Source: Deltaproteobacteria bacterium (lineage in GTDB: Bacteria; Desulfobacterota; Binatia; UBA9968). Taken from it: a stretch of DNA of 64,000 nt. Shown piece by piece: positions 42,689 to 53,093 of this stretch. Under the pieces are notes generated by a model. It was given only the letters and a program-made list of their open reading frames with translations. It was not told the origin of the DNA and made no database searches. Numbering within the stretch: position 1 is the first letter of the stretch; each line of letters opens with the position of its first letter. The position numbers and the translations under genes are program-made. The DNA is taken from positions 62,001 through 126,000 of the forward strand of contig VGTH01000010.1 in assembly GCA_016874755.1 (NCBI GenBank). The letters are read 5' to 3'.

Positions 42689-43945
42689 CTAAGCGCTCAG
42701 CCCGAAATTCTTCTCAGCCATTTCGCAGATCTGCTGGCCGATCGCTAGCGACGCGGTGGCGCCGGGGGATGGGGCGTTAAGGATGTGGATGGCGTTTTTG
42801 CTGGCCTTGATGACGAAGTCGTCCACCAGTCCGCCGCTGGCGGAGACGGCTTGCGCGCGCACGCCGGAGCCACCGGGGGCGAGATCGTTGGATTGGATTT
42901 CCGGCAGGAGCTTTTGCAAGGCGCGCACGAAGGCTGCTTTGCTGAGCGAGCGGTAGAGCTCGCCGAAGCCGGTCTGCCAATATTTTCCGGTCATGGCCCA
43001 GAAGCCTTTGAACGTCACCGTGCGCATGACGTCAGCGATATTGATATCGGTGTGGCGATAACCTTCGCGGGCGTAGGCGAACACGGCGTTGGGGCCGGCT
43101 TCGACACCGCCGCGCGCCATGCGCGTAAAATGGACGCCGAGAAATGGGAAAGTCGGATCGGGAACTGGATAAATCAAGTTGCGCACCAGCGACTCCTTCT
43201 CCGGCGCGATTTTATAGTACTCGCCGCGGAAGGGGATGATCTTATGCTCTTCTTCGCCGGGCGTGTGTTCGGCACCCGCCAATTTGGCGATGATATCGGA
43301 TTGTAGGCCGCAGCAGTTGATCAGGTTCTTTGTGCGGTAATCGCCTTGGGAAGTTTGCACGACGGTCTCACCGTCGCGCGACAGAAATCCGATCACTTTA
43401 TGTGACAGACGGATGTCGCCGCCGGCATTGCGTACTTTGTTCGCGTAGGCTTCGGAGACTTTGATGTAGTCGACGATGCCGGTCTCCGGCACCCAAAGAG
43501 CTTTGATGCCGGTGGCGTGCGGCTCGATTTCGCGCAACCGCTCCGGGCCGATGACTTCGACGCCCTGCAAACCGTTGGCGGCGCTGCGCTTATGGAGCTC
43601 TTCCAAACGCGGGATTTCCGCTTGGCTGGTGGCGACAACAACCTTGCCGCAGATCTCAAAAGGAATGTTGTGTTCTTCCAGGAATGCGATCAACTCTTTG
43701 CGCCCGCTGACGCAATTGCGCGCTTTCGCTGACCCCGGCCGATAATACAATCCCGAGTGAATGACGCCGCTATTGTGGCCGGTCTGATGGCGCGCTATTC
43801 CAGCTTCTTTTTCCAAAATTAGCAGCCGCGTGCGCGGCTGGCGCGCGAGAATCTTCATGCCGGTGGCGAGACCGAGAATGCCGCCGCCGAGGATGGTTAG
43901 ATCGTATTGGGAAGCCATCGTTAGAAATAATTCGAGCTGTTCCAT
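42689..43945 (-). CDS. lhgO: L-2-hydroxyglutarate oxidase
   Basis: This 418-residue FAD-dependent DAO-fold enzyme has the dinucleotide motif G-G-G-I-L-G-L-A-T-G near 20-29. It also has the family segments R-H-Q-T-G-H-N-S-G-V-I-H-S-G-L-Y-Y and A-R-E-G-Y, with a C-terminal G-A-T-A-S-L-A-I-G. It oxidises L-2-hydroxyglutarate to 2-oxoglutarate and passes electrons to the quinone pool. ATG 43945 has a GAAGGAAAGG site; ATG 43918 lacks one. The promoter side carries a copy of an 87-bp inverted repeat. Confidence 0.92.
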   Translation of the reverse strand: MEQLELFLTMASQYDLTILGGGILGLATGMKILARQPRTRLLILEKEAGIARHQTGHNSGVIHSGLYYRPGSAKARNCVSGRKELIAFLEEHNIPFEICGKVVVATSQAEIPRLEELHKRSAANGLQGVEVIGPERLREIEPHATGIKALWVPETGIVDYIKVSEAYANKVRNAGGDIRLSHKVIGFLSRDGETVVQTSQGDYRTKNLINCCGLQSDIIAKLAGAEHTPGEEEHKIIPFRGEYYKIAPEKESLVRNLIYPVPDPTFPFLGVHFTRMARGGVEAGPNAVFAYAREGYRHTDINIADVMRTVTFKGFWAMTGKYWQTGFGELYRSLSKAAFVRALQKLLPEIQSNDLAPGGSGVRAQAVSASGGLVDDFVIKASKNAIHILNAPSPGATASLAIGQQICEMAEKNFGLSA

Positions 43946-43952
43946 CCTTTCC

Positions 43953-44039
43953 TTCGATACGCGCTGCGGCTACTCAGGATGACCGGTGTTTTCTTAAACA
44001 CCGATTCCCCGAGTAAGACCGCAGGGCTGTATCGAGGGC
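43953..44039. repeat. 87-bp imperfect inverted repeat, TCGATACG type, copy 1
   Basis: It begins TTCGATACGCGCTGCGGC, has CTACTCAGGAT ... CCGATTCCCCGAGTA in the stem and ends GTATCGAGGG. It shares layout and most of its sequence with 45029-45115. The two copies flank the amidohydrolase gene. Confidence 0.8.
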
Positions 44040-44045
44040 GAACAG

Positions 44046-44978
44046 CTACAGACGCAGCAACTCCCGAGAGTTACGCTCAGTAAACTTTTTAAAATGCTCC
44101 GGATTGGCCAATCCCGAGAGGCCGTTTAAGCCGCGCGCCAGCGGGCCGAGGCCGCCGCAATAGTCGGAGCCGAAGACGATATTTTTCTCGCCCATTTTGT
44201 GAATCAGGAACTGCAGGGTGACAGATTCCGAGCCGGCGCAATCGATCAAGAAATGTTCGAGAAAGATTTCTGAATATTTTTTCTGCTCGCCTTGCGGGCC
44301 TTTGTGCTTCCAATAAAAGCGGTGCATGAGCAGCGGGATGCCGCCGCCGGAGCTGCGAATGATGATCTTCAAATTGGGATGGCGGTCGAAGACGCCGCTG
44401 GCAATCATGCGCAGGCAGCACTCCGCCACTTCGCCGTCGGAGAGCACGGCGTAGGCGACGCCGGCGCCGCCGTCTTCGAGTTTTTTCAGCGATGGGCTCT
44501 GCGCCGTCCCGGCGCCGTGCAGAAAGATCGGCAGTTTCAGTTCGTTGATCTTAGAATAGAGCGGTTCCATCGCCGGTGTGTCGACCAGCATCTCACCGTC
44601 GACGTGGGGATACATGAGCACGGCGCGAAAACCTTGCTTGGCCATGCGGTCGATTTCGTTTACCGACGCAGGGATGTTTTTCAGCGACAGCGCGATGATG
44701 CCGCCCAAGCGATCTTTGTGCGGACCGACTCGGCTCGCAAGTACGTCGTTGGACGCGCGTGCGACTTCCATCGCTTGGTCGGCGGGCAATTGATCGGCGT
44801 AGACGCCGGCGCCCTGGCAGACGAGCTGCAAGTCGATGCCGACTTCGTCCATCTCTTTGACGCGTTTGCCAAGATCCGGGGAGTCGTAGGGATCGATGTT
44901 CGGCTTTTTGCCGGTGAGCTGGTTGATCTTTTCGGTGATCTCAGGAGCGGTGTGGTGGGCATGCCAATCGATGATCAT
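44046..44978 (-). CDS. Amidohydrolase-family (ACMSD-like) metal-dependent hydrolase/decarboxylase
   Basis: This 310-residue TIM-barrel protein of the amidohydrolase-2 family has an N-terminal D-W-H-A-H-H metal motif (His5, His7), a mid-barrel L-H-G-A (about 154) and a C-terminal F-G-S-D-Y (Asp near 270). The family includes 2-amino-3-carboxymuconate-semialdehyde decarboxylase and resorcylate/vanillate-type decarboxylases. A non-oxidative decarboxylation or hydrolysis of a ring-cleavage product is likely. It is bracketed by two copies of an 87-bp inverted repeat, a layout that hints at movement as a unit. Confidence 0.85.
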   Translation of the reverse strand: MIIDWHAHHTAPEITEKINQLTGKKPNIDPYDSPDLGKRVKEMDEVGIDLQLVCQGAGVYADQLPADQAMEVARASNDVLASRVGPHKDRLGGIIALSLKNIPASVNEIDRMAKQGFRAVLMYPHVDGEMLVDTPAMEPLYSKINELKLPIFLHGAGTAQSPSLKKLEDGGAGVAYAVLSDGEVAECCLRMIASGVFDRHPNLKIIIRSSGGGIPLLMHRFYWKHKGPQGEQKKYSEIFLEHFLIDCAGSESVTLQFLIHKMGEKNIVFGSDYCGGLGPLARGLNGLSGLANPEHFKKFTERNSRELLRL

Positions 44979-45028
44979 AATTCCCTCCTTAAGCGGAATG
45001 TCGTAACTTTAGACTTGACGTGTTTGCT

Positions 45029-45115
45029 CCCTCGATACGCGCTTCGCGCTACTCGGGACATCGGAGTTTTCTGGTTCCGATTCCCCGAGTAGGCCCAAAG
45101 GGCCGTATCGAGGGG
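45029..45115. repeat. 87-bp imperfect inverted repeat, TCGATACG type, copy 2
   Basis: The left arm CCCTCGATACG and the right arm CGTATCGAGGG are perfect, with inner GCTACTCGGG / CCCCGAGTAG. The sequence CCGATTCCCCGAGTA is shared exactly with copy 1. It lies between the amidohydrolase and SDR genes. Confidence 0.82.
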
Positions 45116-45148
45116 TAGTTTCGTTCAACTTGTCAACGCGATCAAGGG

Positions 45149-46093
45149 CTATGCGACGCCATCGATGCGCAGCTCAGTCATATAGTCCCGCAGCGCGTCA
45201 GCCAAGTGAAACCGCGGCGTGTAGCCCAGCTCGGCTTTGGTGACGCCGATGTCCATGGGAATGCTGCGGCTCCTATCGGTGCTCGCGGCACCGGTGGTTT
45301 TTACATCGAGCGTCGGCAGCACTTCTCGGACGGCCTGCGCTAACTGTTCGTGATTGGTTACCACGCCAGTGCCGGCGTTATAGATGCGCTGCTTGGGGTT
45401 TTCGGCTTTGCATGCCAGAGCCAGCACTTGGCCAACGTCCTTGCCGTAAACGTATTCATTGGGTCCGTAGGTTTTGGCCTCAATCGTGATGGACTGGCCT
45501 TTGATCATGTTGACGGCAAGGTCGCGCATGACCATGCCAACGGTTGATCCACCGACATAAAAGCCGCGGCCAAAAACTCCGCCCGGGCGAATAATAATGG
45601 TGTCCAGATTGTACATGCTGGCGTAGGCGTGGACCAAATGTTCCGAGCAGACTTTAGTGGTCGCGTACAAATTGTGTCCGCCAATGGGATGAGTTTCTTT
45701 GACAACACTATCGTTGATTTTGCCGCGCTCGTAAACGCCGAAGGTGCTGACGTAGACGACCCGGCGCAGCTTGCGCAGACGCGCCGCTTCGAGCACGTTG
45801 ATCGTGCCGTTTATATTGTTGGTCGCGCCGGTGTAAGAATTTTCTTGCACTCGCCCGCCGATCAAGCCGGCGGTGTGGACCATCGTGTCGATGTTGTATT
45901 TTCCCAAAGCGGTGAGCAGCGCCGGCAGATCGAGCATGTTGGCGGCGACGACTTCGGCTTTACCCTGGCCGACGACTTTGGCGATGTAGTCGCGGTTGGG
46001 CGACAAATCGAACAGCGTTATGTTGCCAGCGTCGACCAGTTGCTGCGCTGCGTGGGCGCCGATCAAGCCGGCTCCTGTGATGAGAACGTTCAT
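45149..46093 (-). CDS. NAD(P)-dependent epimerase/dehydratase (extended SDR)
   Basis: This 314-residue Rossmann protein has nucleotide motif G-A-G-L-I-G-A-H (7-14) and active site Y-A-T-T-K with Ser upstream in V-S-T-F-G-V-Y. The C-terminal substrate domain is complete. The extended SDR family includes sugar-nucleotide epimerases and also catabolic hydroxy-acid dehydrogenases. With an amidohydrolase and lhgO beside it, a catabolic role is at least as likely as cell-wall sugar synthesis. The AGGAGG-like site just before the ATG is clear. Confidence 0.87.
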   Translation of the reverse strand: MNVLITGAGLIGAHAAQQLVDAGNITLFDLSPNRDYIAKVVGQGKAEVVAANMLDLPALLTALGKYNIDTMVHTAGLIGGRVQENSYTGATNNINGTINVLEAARLRKLRRVVYVSTFGVYERGKINDSVVKETHPIGGHNLYATTKVCSEHLVHAYASMYNLDTIIIRPGGVFGRGFYVGGSTVGMVMRDLAVNMIKGQSITIEAKTYGPNEYVYGKDVGQVLALACKAENPKQRIYNAGTGVVTNHEQLAQAVREVLPTLDVKTTGAASTDRSRSIPMDIGVTKAELGYTPRFHLADALRDYMTELRIDGVA

Positions 46094-46284
46094 TGTCTAG
46101 CCTCCTGATATCAGTGGACTCAGATTAGGCGCGTGGGCCTTGCGTGTCAATCCAAATGGCGCTGGGCCAGAGCTATTGGCTTGCTGACGCAAGCGGCCGC
46201 GATCCAGATTTTCACGGAACCGTCACGTTTCACTCTTGACACGAACCTTTGCGCGTGGTGACTGTTGTGAACATCGGAGGTTTT

Positions 46285-47601
46285 ATGAAGCGGCTTCTTT
46301 TAGTTTTTCTGCTGGCAGCGTTTTGTTCTATGGCCGATTCTGCGGCGGCGCGCGACGTGGTCATCGTCACGTCGTTTCCCAAAGAGCTTTTTGAAACCTA
46401 CAAGAAAGCGTTCGAAGCGAAGCATCCGGGCACAACCGTCGTCATTAATAGCAAGCAGACCAACGCGGGTGTGACTTACCTGCGTGAGACCCGCGCCAAG
46501 CCGGAGGCGGACATTTTCTGGGTCAGCGCGCCCGACGCGTTTCAGACTTTGGATTCCGATGGGCTCCTGGAAAAATATGCGCCGCCGAAGGAGATCCTGG
46601 CGCGCATTCCGGCCAAGATCGGCAATTTTCCGATTCACGATCCCGAGGGCAAGTATTTTGGCTTTGCCATCAGCGGCTACGGCCTGATGTGGAACAAAAA
46701 TTATCTGCGCGCACACAAAATGCCGGCGCCGAAAGAGTGGACCGACTTGGCGCACTCGCGCTACTACAATCACATCGCCATTAGCGCGCCGTCGCGCAGC
46801 GGCACCACCCACCTGACCGTCGAGACCATCTTGCAAGCCTACGGCTGGGAAAAGGGCTGGGCGCTTTTGCTTAACTCCGGCGGCAACATGGGCACGATAA
46901 CCGAGCGCAGCTTCGGTGTGCCCGAAGCGGTGATCAGCGGGCAATATGGCATCGGTGTGGTGATCGATTTCTTTGGTCTATCCGCCATCGCCAGCGGCCA
47001 GCCGGTGGAGTTCGCTTATCCTTCGTTGACTTCGGTGGTTCCGGCTAGCGTCGGTATCGTCAAGGGCGGGCCCAATCCGCAGGAAGCGCGGGCTTTCGTT
47101 AACTATCTGCTGAGCGAAGCGGGGCAGACCGTGCTGTTCTCGCCTGAGATCGCTCGTCTGCCGGTCATCCCGGATCTGTACGCTAAAGCGCCCAAGGACT
47201 ATCCCAATCCGTTCAAGAAAAAATTGGGCGGCGTAGAGTTCAACGATCAGCTTTCGTCGGGCCGCCGCGACGTCGTCAATTCGCTCTACGACCACATCAT
47301 CACCTTTCGCCACAAAGAGCTGCGCGAAGCATGGAAGAGCATCTACACGGCCGAGGAGGCGTTGGCAAAAAGCAAGAGCGCCAACGCCGCCCAAGCGAAA
47401 AACTTGATCGCCGAGGCGAGAAAGCTGGCGACACAGATTCCGATCAACGACAAGCGCGCCGGCGATAAGGAAGTGACCGGCGCTTTCCGTTCCAAGTCGG
47501 GCCTGAAAGCGCAGATCGAAACCGAGTGGGAGAACTTCGCCAAGGGCAACTATCTAAAAGCGAAGGAATCGGCCGAAAAGGCGCTGTCCATGGTCCGGTA
47601 G
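46285..47601 (+). CDS. Iron-type ABC transporter solute-binding protein
   Basis: This 438-residue periplasmic protein starts at ATG 46285 with GGAGG upstream and a signal peptide cleaved near D-S-A-A-A (residue 23). The fold is that of Fe(III)/thiamine/phosphonate type binding proteins: V-V-I-V-T-S-F-P-K-E at the mature start and E-A-R-A-F-V-N-Y-L-L-S-E-A-G-Q near 280. It is longer than usual because of a C-terminal helical extension of about 100 residues rich in Ala/Lys. It heads an operon with permease and ATPase. The ligand may be iron or an organic anion. Confidence 0.88.
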   Translation: MKRLLLVFLLAAFCSMADSAAARDVVIVTSFPKELFETYKKAFEAKHPGTTVVINSKQTNAGVTYLRETRAKPEADIFWVSAPDAFQTLDSDGLLEKYAPPKEILARIPAKIGNFPIHDPEGKYFGFAISGYGLMWNKNYLRAHKMPAPKEWTDLAHSRYYNHIAISAPSRSGTTHLTVETILQAYGWEKGWALLLNSGGNMGTITERSFGVPEAVISGQYGIGVVIDFFGLSAIASGQPVEFAYPSLTSVVPASVGIVKGGPNPQEARAFVNYLLSEAGQTVLFSPEIARLPVIPDLYAKAPKDYPNPFKKKLGGVEFNDQLSSGRRDVVNSLYDHIITFRHKELREAWKSIYTAEEALAKSKSANAAQAKNLIAEARKLATQIPINDKRAGDKEVTGAFRSKSGLKAQIETEWENFAKGNYLKAKESAEKALSMVR

Positions 47602-47713
47602 GGGCGATTCATGAATCGCCCTGACGTCTAATCAGGTCGCCACCAAACATGATCCCAGCCATCGCGTCAGTCGGGAGCCGCGTTCGCCAGCGTGTCGATT
47701 TTGGCAGGGCGGC

Positions 47714-49337
47714 GTGATGGCGTTGCTGCTGGCGGTTCTCGTCGTTTTTATCCTCTATCCGGTTTTGAGCGTCCTGTGGATTGCGCTGTCGGACGACCAA
47801 GGCAATCTGACGCTGGTGCATTTCGCCAACTTCTTTCGCCGGCCGTTGTTTCGTGAAGCGCTGTGGAACACGCTGTGGAGCGGTCTGTTGGTGGTGTTCT
47901 TCGGCGCGTTGATCGGCGTGCCGCTGGCTTACATCGTTGCGCGCTATGAGTTTCGCGGCAAGTTGCTCTTGCAAACGGCGGCGACGCTGCCGCTGGTGAT
48001 TCCGCCGTTTGTCGGCGCGGTGGCGCTGCAATTGATCCTCGGCCGCAGCGGCGCGGTGAATCTGCTCTTGATGGAATGGTTCGATCTTTCGATTCCCTTC
48101 ATGGAAGGGTTGACCGGCGTGGTGCTGGTGCAGACGCTGCACTTTTTCCCCTTCATCATGCTCAACACACTGGTGTCGTTGTCTAACATCGACGCGTCGC
48201 TCGAAGAGATGGCGCAGAACCTGGGCTGCCACGGCTGGCGATTGTTTCGCCGGGTGACGCTGCCGCTCATGCTGCCAGGCTTTATCGCCGGCTCGCTGTT
48301 GACGTTTATTCGCGCCATCGACGATCTTGGCACGCCGCTGATGCTCAATTACAAGAATCTGCTCGCGCCGCAGGCTTATTTGCGCATCACGACCATCGGC
48401 ATGGACGACGTCGACGGTTACGTCGTCTGTGTGGTCTTGGTTGTTCTATCGCTGGCGGCGTTGTTGGCGGCGCGCAAATATTTAGGCTTAGCCGAATACG
48501 CCACCGTGCAGCGGCCGGCTGCGGCGATGGAGAAACTACGCGGCGCCAAGCTGGCGCTGGTCTGGCTCATCATCGCTGTCACATTGGGCGTGAGTCTTTT
48601 GCCGCATATCGGCATTGTCGTCTTGTCCTTTGCCAAGGTCTGGAGCTTCAGCTTGCTGCCGACCAGCTACACGTTGGCGCACTACAATGAAATCCTTTTT
48701 CGCGTGCCCCATTTTGTGCTCAACACGCTGCTCTATACATTGATCGCCGCCGGCCTCGACATCGTCCTCGGCGCGGCGATCGCGTTTTTACTGCTGCGCA
48801 GCCGGGTGCCGGGGCGCAACCTGCTCGACGCCATCGCCAGCATGCCGCTGGCGATCCCCGGTGTGGTGTTGGCGGTGGGCTATCTGCGCGTGTTTCACGG
48901 CTGGGAGTTCCCTGGTCTCGGCGCGCCGCTGACGTCGTCTTGGATCATTCTGGTCGTCGCCTACACCATGCGCCGTCTGCCCTACACGGTGCGGGCCTGC
49001 TATGCGGCGTTGCAGCAGGTGCACATCAGTTTGGAAGAGTCGGCGCAAAACCTCGGCGCTAATCGGCTGCGAACAATTATTAGAATTACCTTGCCGCTGA
49101 TCGGCGGCGGCCTGGTTGCCGGCGGTTTGATCGCGTTCATCACTTCTTGCGTCGAACTGGCGTCGACGATCATGCTGGTACCGCGCATCGAGCTGGGACC
49201 GATCTCCTACGGCATTTATCTTTATATGCAGAGTCCCTTGGGACGCGGTGCCGGGGCGGCGCTGGGTGTGGTGGCGATCTTGTTGGTTTCGATCGGAACC
49301 TATCTGACGCACCGGATTTTCGGCGGCCGCGCCGGCA

Positions 49338-49354
<17 letters not shown>
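47714..49354 (+). CDS. Iron-type ABC transporter permease (two fused MetI domains)
   Basis: This is a 546-residue permease with about 12 membrane segments in two halves. Each half has an EAA loop: E-E-M-A-Q-N-L-G near 160 and E-E-S-A-Q-N-L-G near 443. It works as FbpB-type single-chain permease. The visible start (GTG 47714 or ATG 47717) is almost at TM1 with no cytoplasmic N-terminus and a weak ribosome site. A frame one step off, from ATG 47649, reads a plausible basic N-terminus up to 47717, so a single-base indel may have split off the real start. It overlaps the ATPase gene by 17 bp. Confidence 0.87.
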
Positions 49355-50441
<1,087 letters not shown>

Positions 50442-50512
50442 ATTTAAGCGGACGAAAACGGTTTCGCAGCTGCGGTTTGGATCTAGAGGCGTTGAGGGGC
50501 TCGTAAGCCGAG

Positions 50513-51646
50513 CTAGCCGTAACGGCGCTGCTCTTCGAGCACCGGCGTTTGTTGCGCCGGAAGGGGTGCCGAGGGTTGCGATGGGAAGTGCATCAGGACG
50601 CGGGTGCCCTGGTTCGGCTCGCTGGTAATCTCGATCTCGGCGCCGACCAGCTCCGCCATGCGGCGCGCCACGGCGAGACCTAAATCGAGCCCGGCGGAGG
50701 CGCGGTGGGCGAGGCTATCGAGGTGCTGAAACGGTTCGTAAAGGGTAGCCAGCTTGTTGGCCGGGATGCCGACACCGGTGTCGGTGATTTCGAGATTCAC
50801 GCCGCCGCGGTCGGCGCAGGGACTGAGGCCGATGCAGATTTCGCCCTGCTGGGTAAATTTTACCGCGTTGCTGAGAATATTTTGGATGATGCGCTCAACT
50901 TTGTTACGATCGTTGGAAACCGTCAGACGAAAGTCGGGCACGTCGACGGTGATCTTCAGCCCCTTGTCTTGGGCGAGTTTCTGATAGCGCTTCAGCGTTT
51001 CTTGCAGCAGTTGCCGCACCTCAAACTCGTCGACTAGGGTGCTCGAGTCGCCGGCGTTGAGGGAGGTCATCCACAGGACGTTGTCGACCAGTTCCAACAG
51101 CTCTTCCGAGTTGCGGTAAACCGTCTCCAGAATTTTCTGTTGGTCGTCGGACAGTTTGCCAATCACCTGATTGAGCAACAGGTAGACAAAACCAACGACG
51201 ACGCTCAGCGGCGTGCGCAGCTCGTGGGAGATGTTCGAAATAAAATCCGATTTCACCTGGCGTAACTTGGCTTTGGCGTGACGCCGCTCCAGGCCCCTTT
51301 TGACCAGCGACAGAATGTGATTTACGTCGAAAGGTTTGGAAATATAGTCGAAAGCGCCCAGGCGCAGGCCTTCGATGGCGGTATCGAGGGAGCCATAGCC
51401 GGTAATGATAATCGCTTCGATGTCGGGGTCTTTTTGTTTGACCAGTTCAAGGACATTGATGCCGTTTAAACCCGGCATCTTCAGGTCCAGCGTGACTAAA
51501 TCGATGGGGAACTTATCGAGAATTTCGGTGACTTGGGTGCCACGCTCCGCGATGTGAATGGTGTAGTAGGGGTTGAGAATCATCTTGAGAGATTCTCGCG
51601 GACCCATCTCGTCGTCTACAACCAAGATATGCGGCTTACTGCCCAT
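50513..51646 (-). CDS. Receiver-histidine kinase hybrid signalling protein
   Basis: This 377-residue protein has an N-terminal receiver domain (about 5-120) with phospho-acceptor Asp54 (T-L-D-L-K-M-P) and Lys near 106. Then come a HisKA helix with His141 in N-I-S-H-E-L-R-T-P and an HATPase_c domain (about 250-365; N-box N-I-L-S-N-A-V-K, D-T-G-V-G-I-P). The order receiver-then-kinase marks it as a cytosolic relay protein that receives phosphate from another kinase. ATG 51646 is preferred: a 38-residue upstream extension is not family-like. It lies 123 bp after the broken sigma-54 regulator on the same strand. Confidence 0.88.
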   Translation of the reverse strand: MGSKPHILVVDDEMGPRESLKMILNPYYTIHIAERGTQVTEILDKFPIDLVTLDLKMPGLNGINVLELVKQKDPDIEAIIITGYGSLDTAIEGLRLGAFDYISKPFDVNHILSLVKRGLERRHAKAKLRQVKSDFISNISHELRTPLSVVVGFVYLLLNQVIGKLSDDQQKILETVYRNSEELLELVDNVLWMTSLNAGDSSTLVDEFEVRQLLQETLKRYQKLAQDKGLKITVDVPDFRLTVSNDRNKVERIIQNILSNAVKFTQQGEICIGLSPCADRGGVNLEITDTGVGIPANKLATLYEPFQHLDSLAHRASAGLDLGLAVARRMAELVGAEIEITSEPNQGTRVLMHFPSQPSAPLPAQQTPVLEEQRRYG

Positions 51647-51769
51647 GCTGCCAAGCTTTTTCAGCAAGGTGCATGCCAGCCACCCATGCCCCGTTAACCC
51701 GCTGATTTTGTTTAAAATTGTTTTAGCAAGGAAACGGTAGCGCGGTCGCTCTGGAGACAAAATTGTGAA

Positions 51770-52264
51770 CTATGGGGATAATTTTGGCTCGTCCGGTGAA
51801 GTATTGGTGTCAATGATATTCAGCTTCTCGATACGGTACTTGAGTATGCGCCGGCTGGTGCCGAGCATCATGGCGGCCTTGGTTTGATTGAAGCCGGTGC
51901 GCTGCAGCGCTTTGACGATCAATTCGCGCTCGAACTCATCGACGGCATCGCTCAGCGGCCGAGTGCCATTGAGCACGTCTTCTTTCAGGGTCGCGGTATG
52001 ATCCACGGAGCGCATGTTGACCGGCAGGTCACGCAAGGTGATGGTCTCATGGGGTGTCAGGATGGTGAGCCGTTCAATCAGGTTCTCAAGCTCGCGAATG
52101 TTGCCCGGCCAATGATAGGCGGTAAAAAAGTCGACCACCTCGGGCGACAGAATCCGCGGTGCCATGTTGTGTTCCTGGGCCTTGAGTCGCAAGAAATGGT
52201 CTAACAGCAACGCAATATCCTCGGGCCGTTCGCGCAGCGGCGGCAGATAAAGGCCGACGACCAT
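51770..52264 (-). pseudogene. Sigma-54 activator, 3' fragment (after frameshift)
   Basis: This fragment of 164 codons continues the AAA+ domain (P-P-L-R-E-R-P-E-D-I-A-L-L; W-P-G-N-I-R-E-L-E-N) and ends in a Fis-type DNA-binding domain (T-K-A-A-M-M-L-G-T-S-R-R-I-L). It is out of frame with the 5' part. At the join the minus strand reads AATGGTCGTCGG, where family alignment expects AATGTCGTCGG, so one extra G explains the break. Taken together the two parts would make one NtrC-type regulator. Confidence 0.85.
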
Positions 52265-52988
52265 TCAAGCGGTAAAAGAGGTCGAGGCGGAATTCTTTGT
52301 TCATGGCCATGGTTTCGAGATCGCGGTTGCTGGCGGCGATGAGCCGGACGTCAACTTTGATCTCTTCGGTGCCGCCCAGGCGGGTAAAAGTCTCTTGCTC
52401 GATGGCGCGGAGAAACTTCGCTTGGGTGCCGAGGTTCAGCTCGCCGATCTCGTCGAGGAAAAGCGTGCCGGTGTTGGCCAGCTCGAAGCGGCCGGCCTTG
52501 CGTTGGCTGGCATTGGTGAAGGCGCCTTTTTCGTAGCCGAACAGTTCACTTTCAATCAATGTATCGGGCAGGGCGGCGCAATTGACGACGATAAACGGTT
52601 TGGCCCGGCGGTCGCTGTTGTAATGAATCGCCCGGGCGATCAGCTCTTTGCCGGTGCCGCTTTCGCCGGTGATCAACACAGGGCTTTTCTTTGCGGCCAC
52701 CATACTGACCGCTTTGAAGACGTCGATGATCTGTTTTGATTTGCCGACAACGTTGTCGACGCCGTACTTGCGCCCGACTTCTTCCTTGAGCCGCTCGAGC
52801 TCCTGGGCCATCTGGACCTTTTCCAAGGCGTGATCGACTCGGATGCGCAGCTCCTCGACGTCTCCACTACTGTGGCTTTGTACCTTAGACGCAAGGAATG
52901 TCAATGTAATTGCCGGCAGTTTCAGAAAGTTTACGAAATTTTTCGAGCGATCTTGGCCAAAATATGACAACTCGACACAGGAGAACAT
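52086..52988 (-). pseudogene. Sigma-54 activator, 5' fragment, receiver lost and frameshifted
   Basis: The real homology covers residues 42-242: a linker that looks like the last receiver helix (D-V-E-E-L-R-I-R-V-D-H-A-L-E) then AAA+ with Walker A G-E-S-G-T-G-K-E (108-115), the sigma-54 contact loop as G-A-F-T-N-A (155-160; G-A-F-T-G-A is usual) and Walker B G-T-L-F-L-D-E (174-180). After F-Y-R-L-N near 52272 the frame is wrong and the rest is noise. The first 40 residues are not receiver-like, so the receiver domain has been lost. It is divergent from the FadL-like gene, its likely former target or neighbour. Confidence 0.85.
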
Positions 52989-53093
52989 TTCTTGATTTTG
53001 TCTCGGTGCTGTGGCAGTTTCAGCCGAGTATTTTTCACCTGCGCCCGCGACAACTCAAAATTTCACTCACCGTTCGCAAGCAGAAGGAAAACT

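Noticed and set aside
47609-48232. 207-codon minus-strand frame over the permease start
   Set aside because: It is Gln/Arg/His-rich antisense of membrane-segment codons with no domain.
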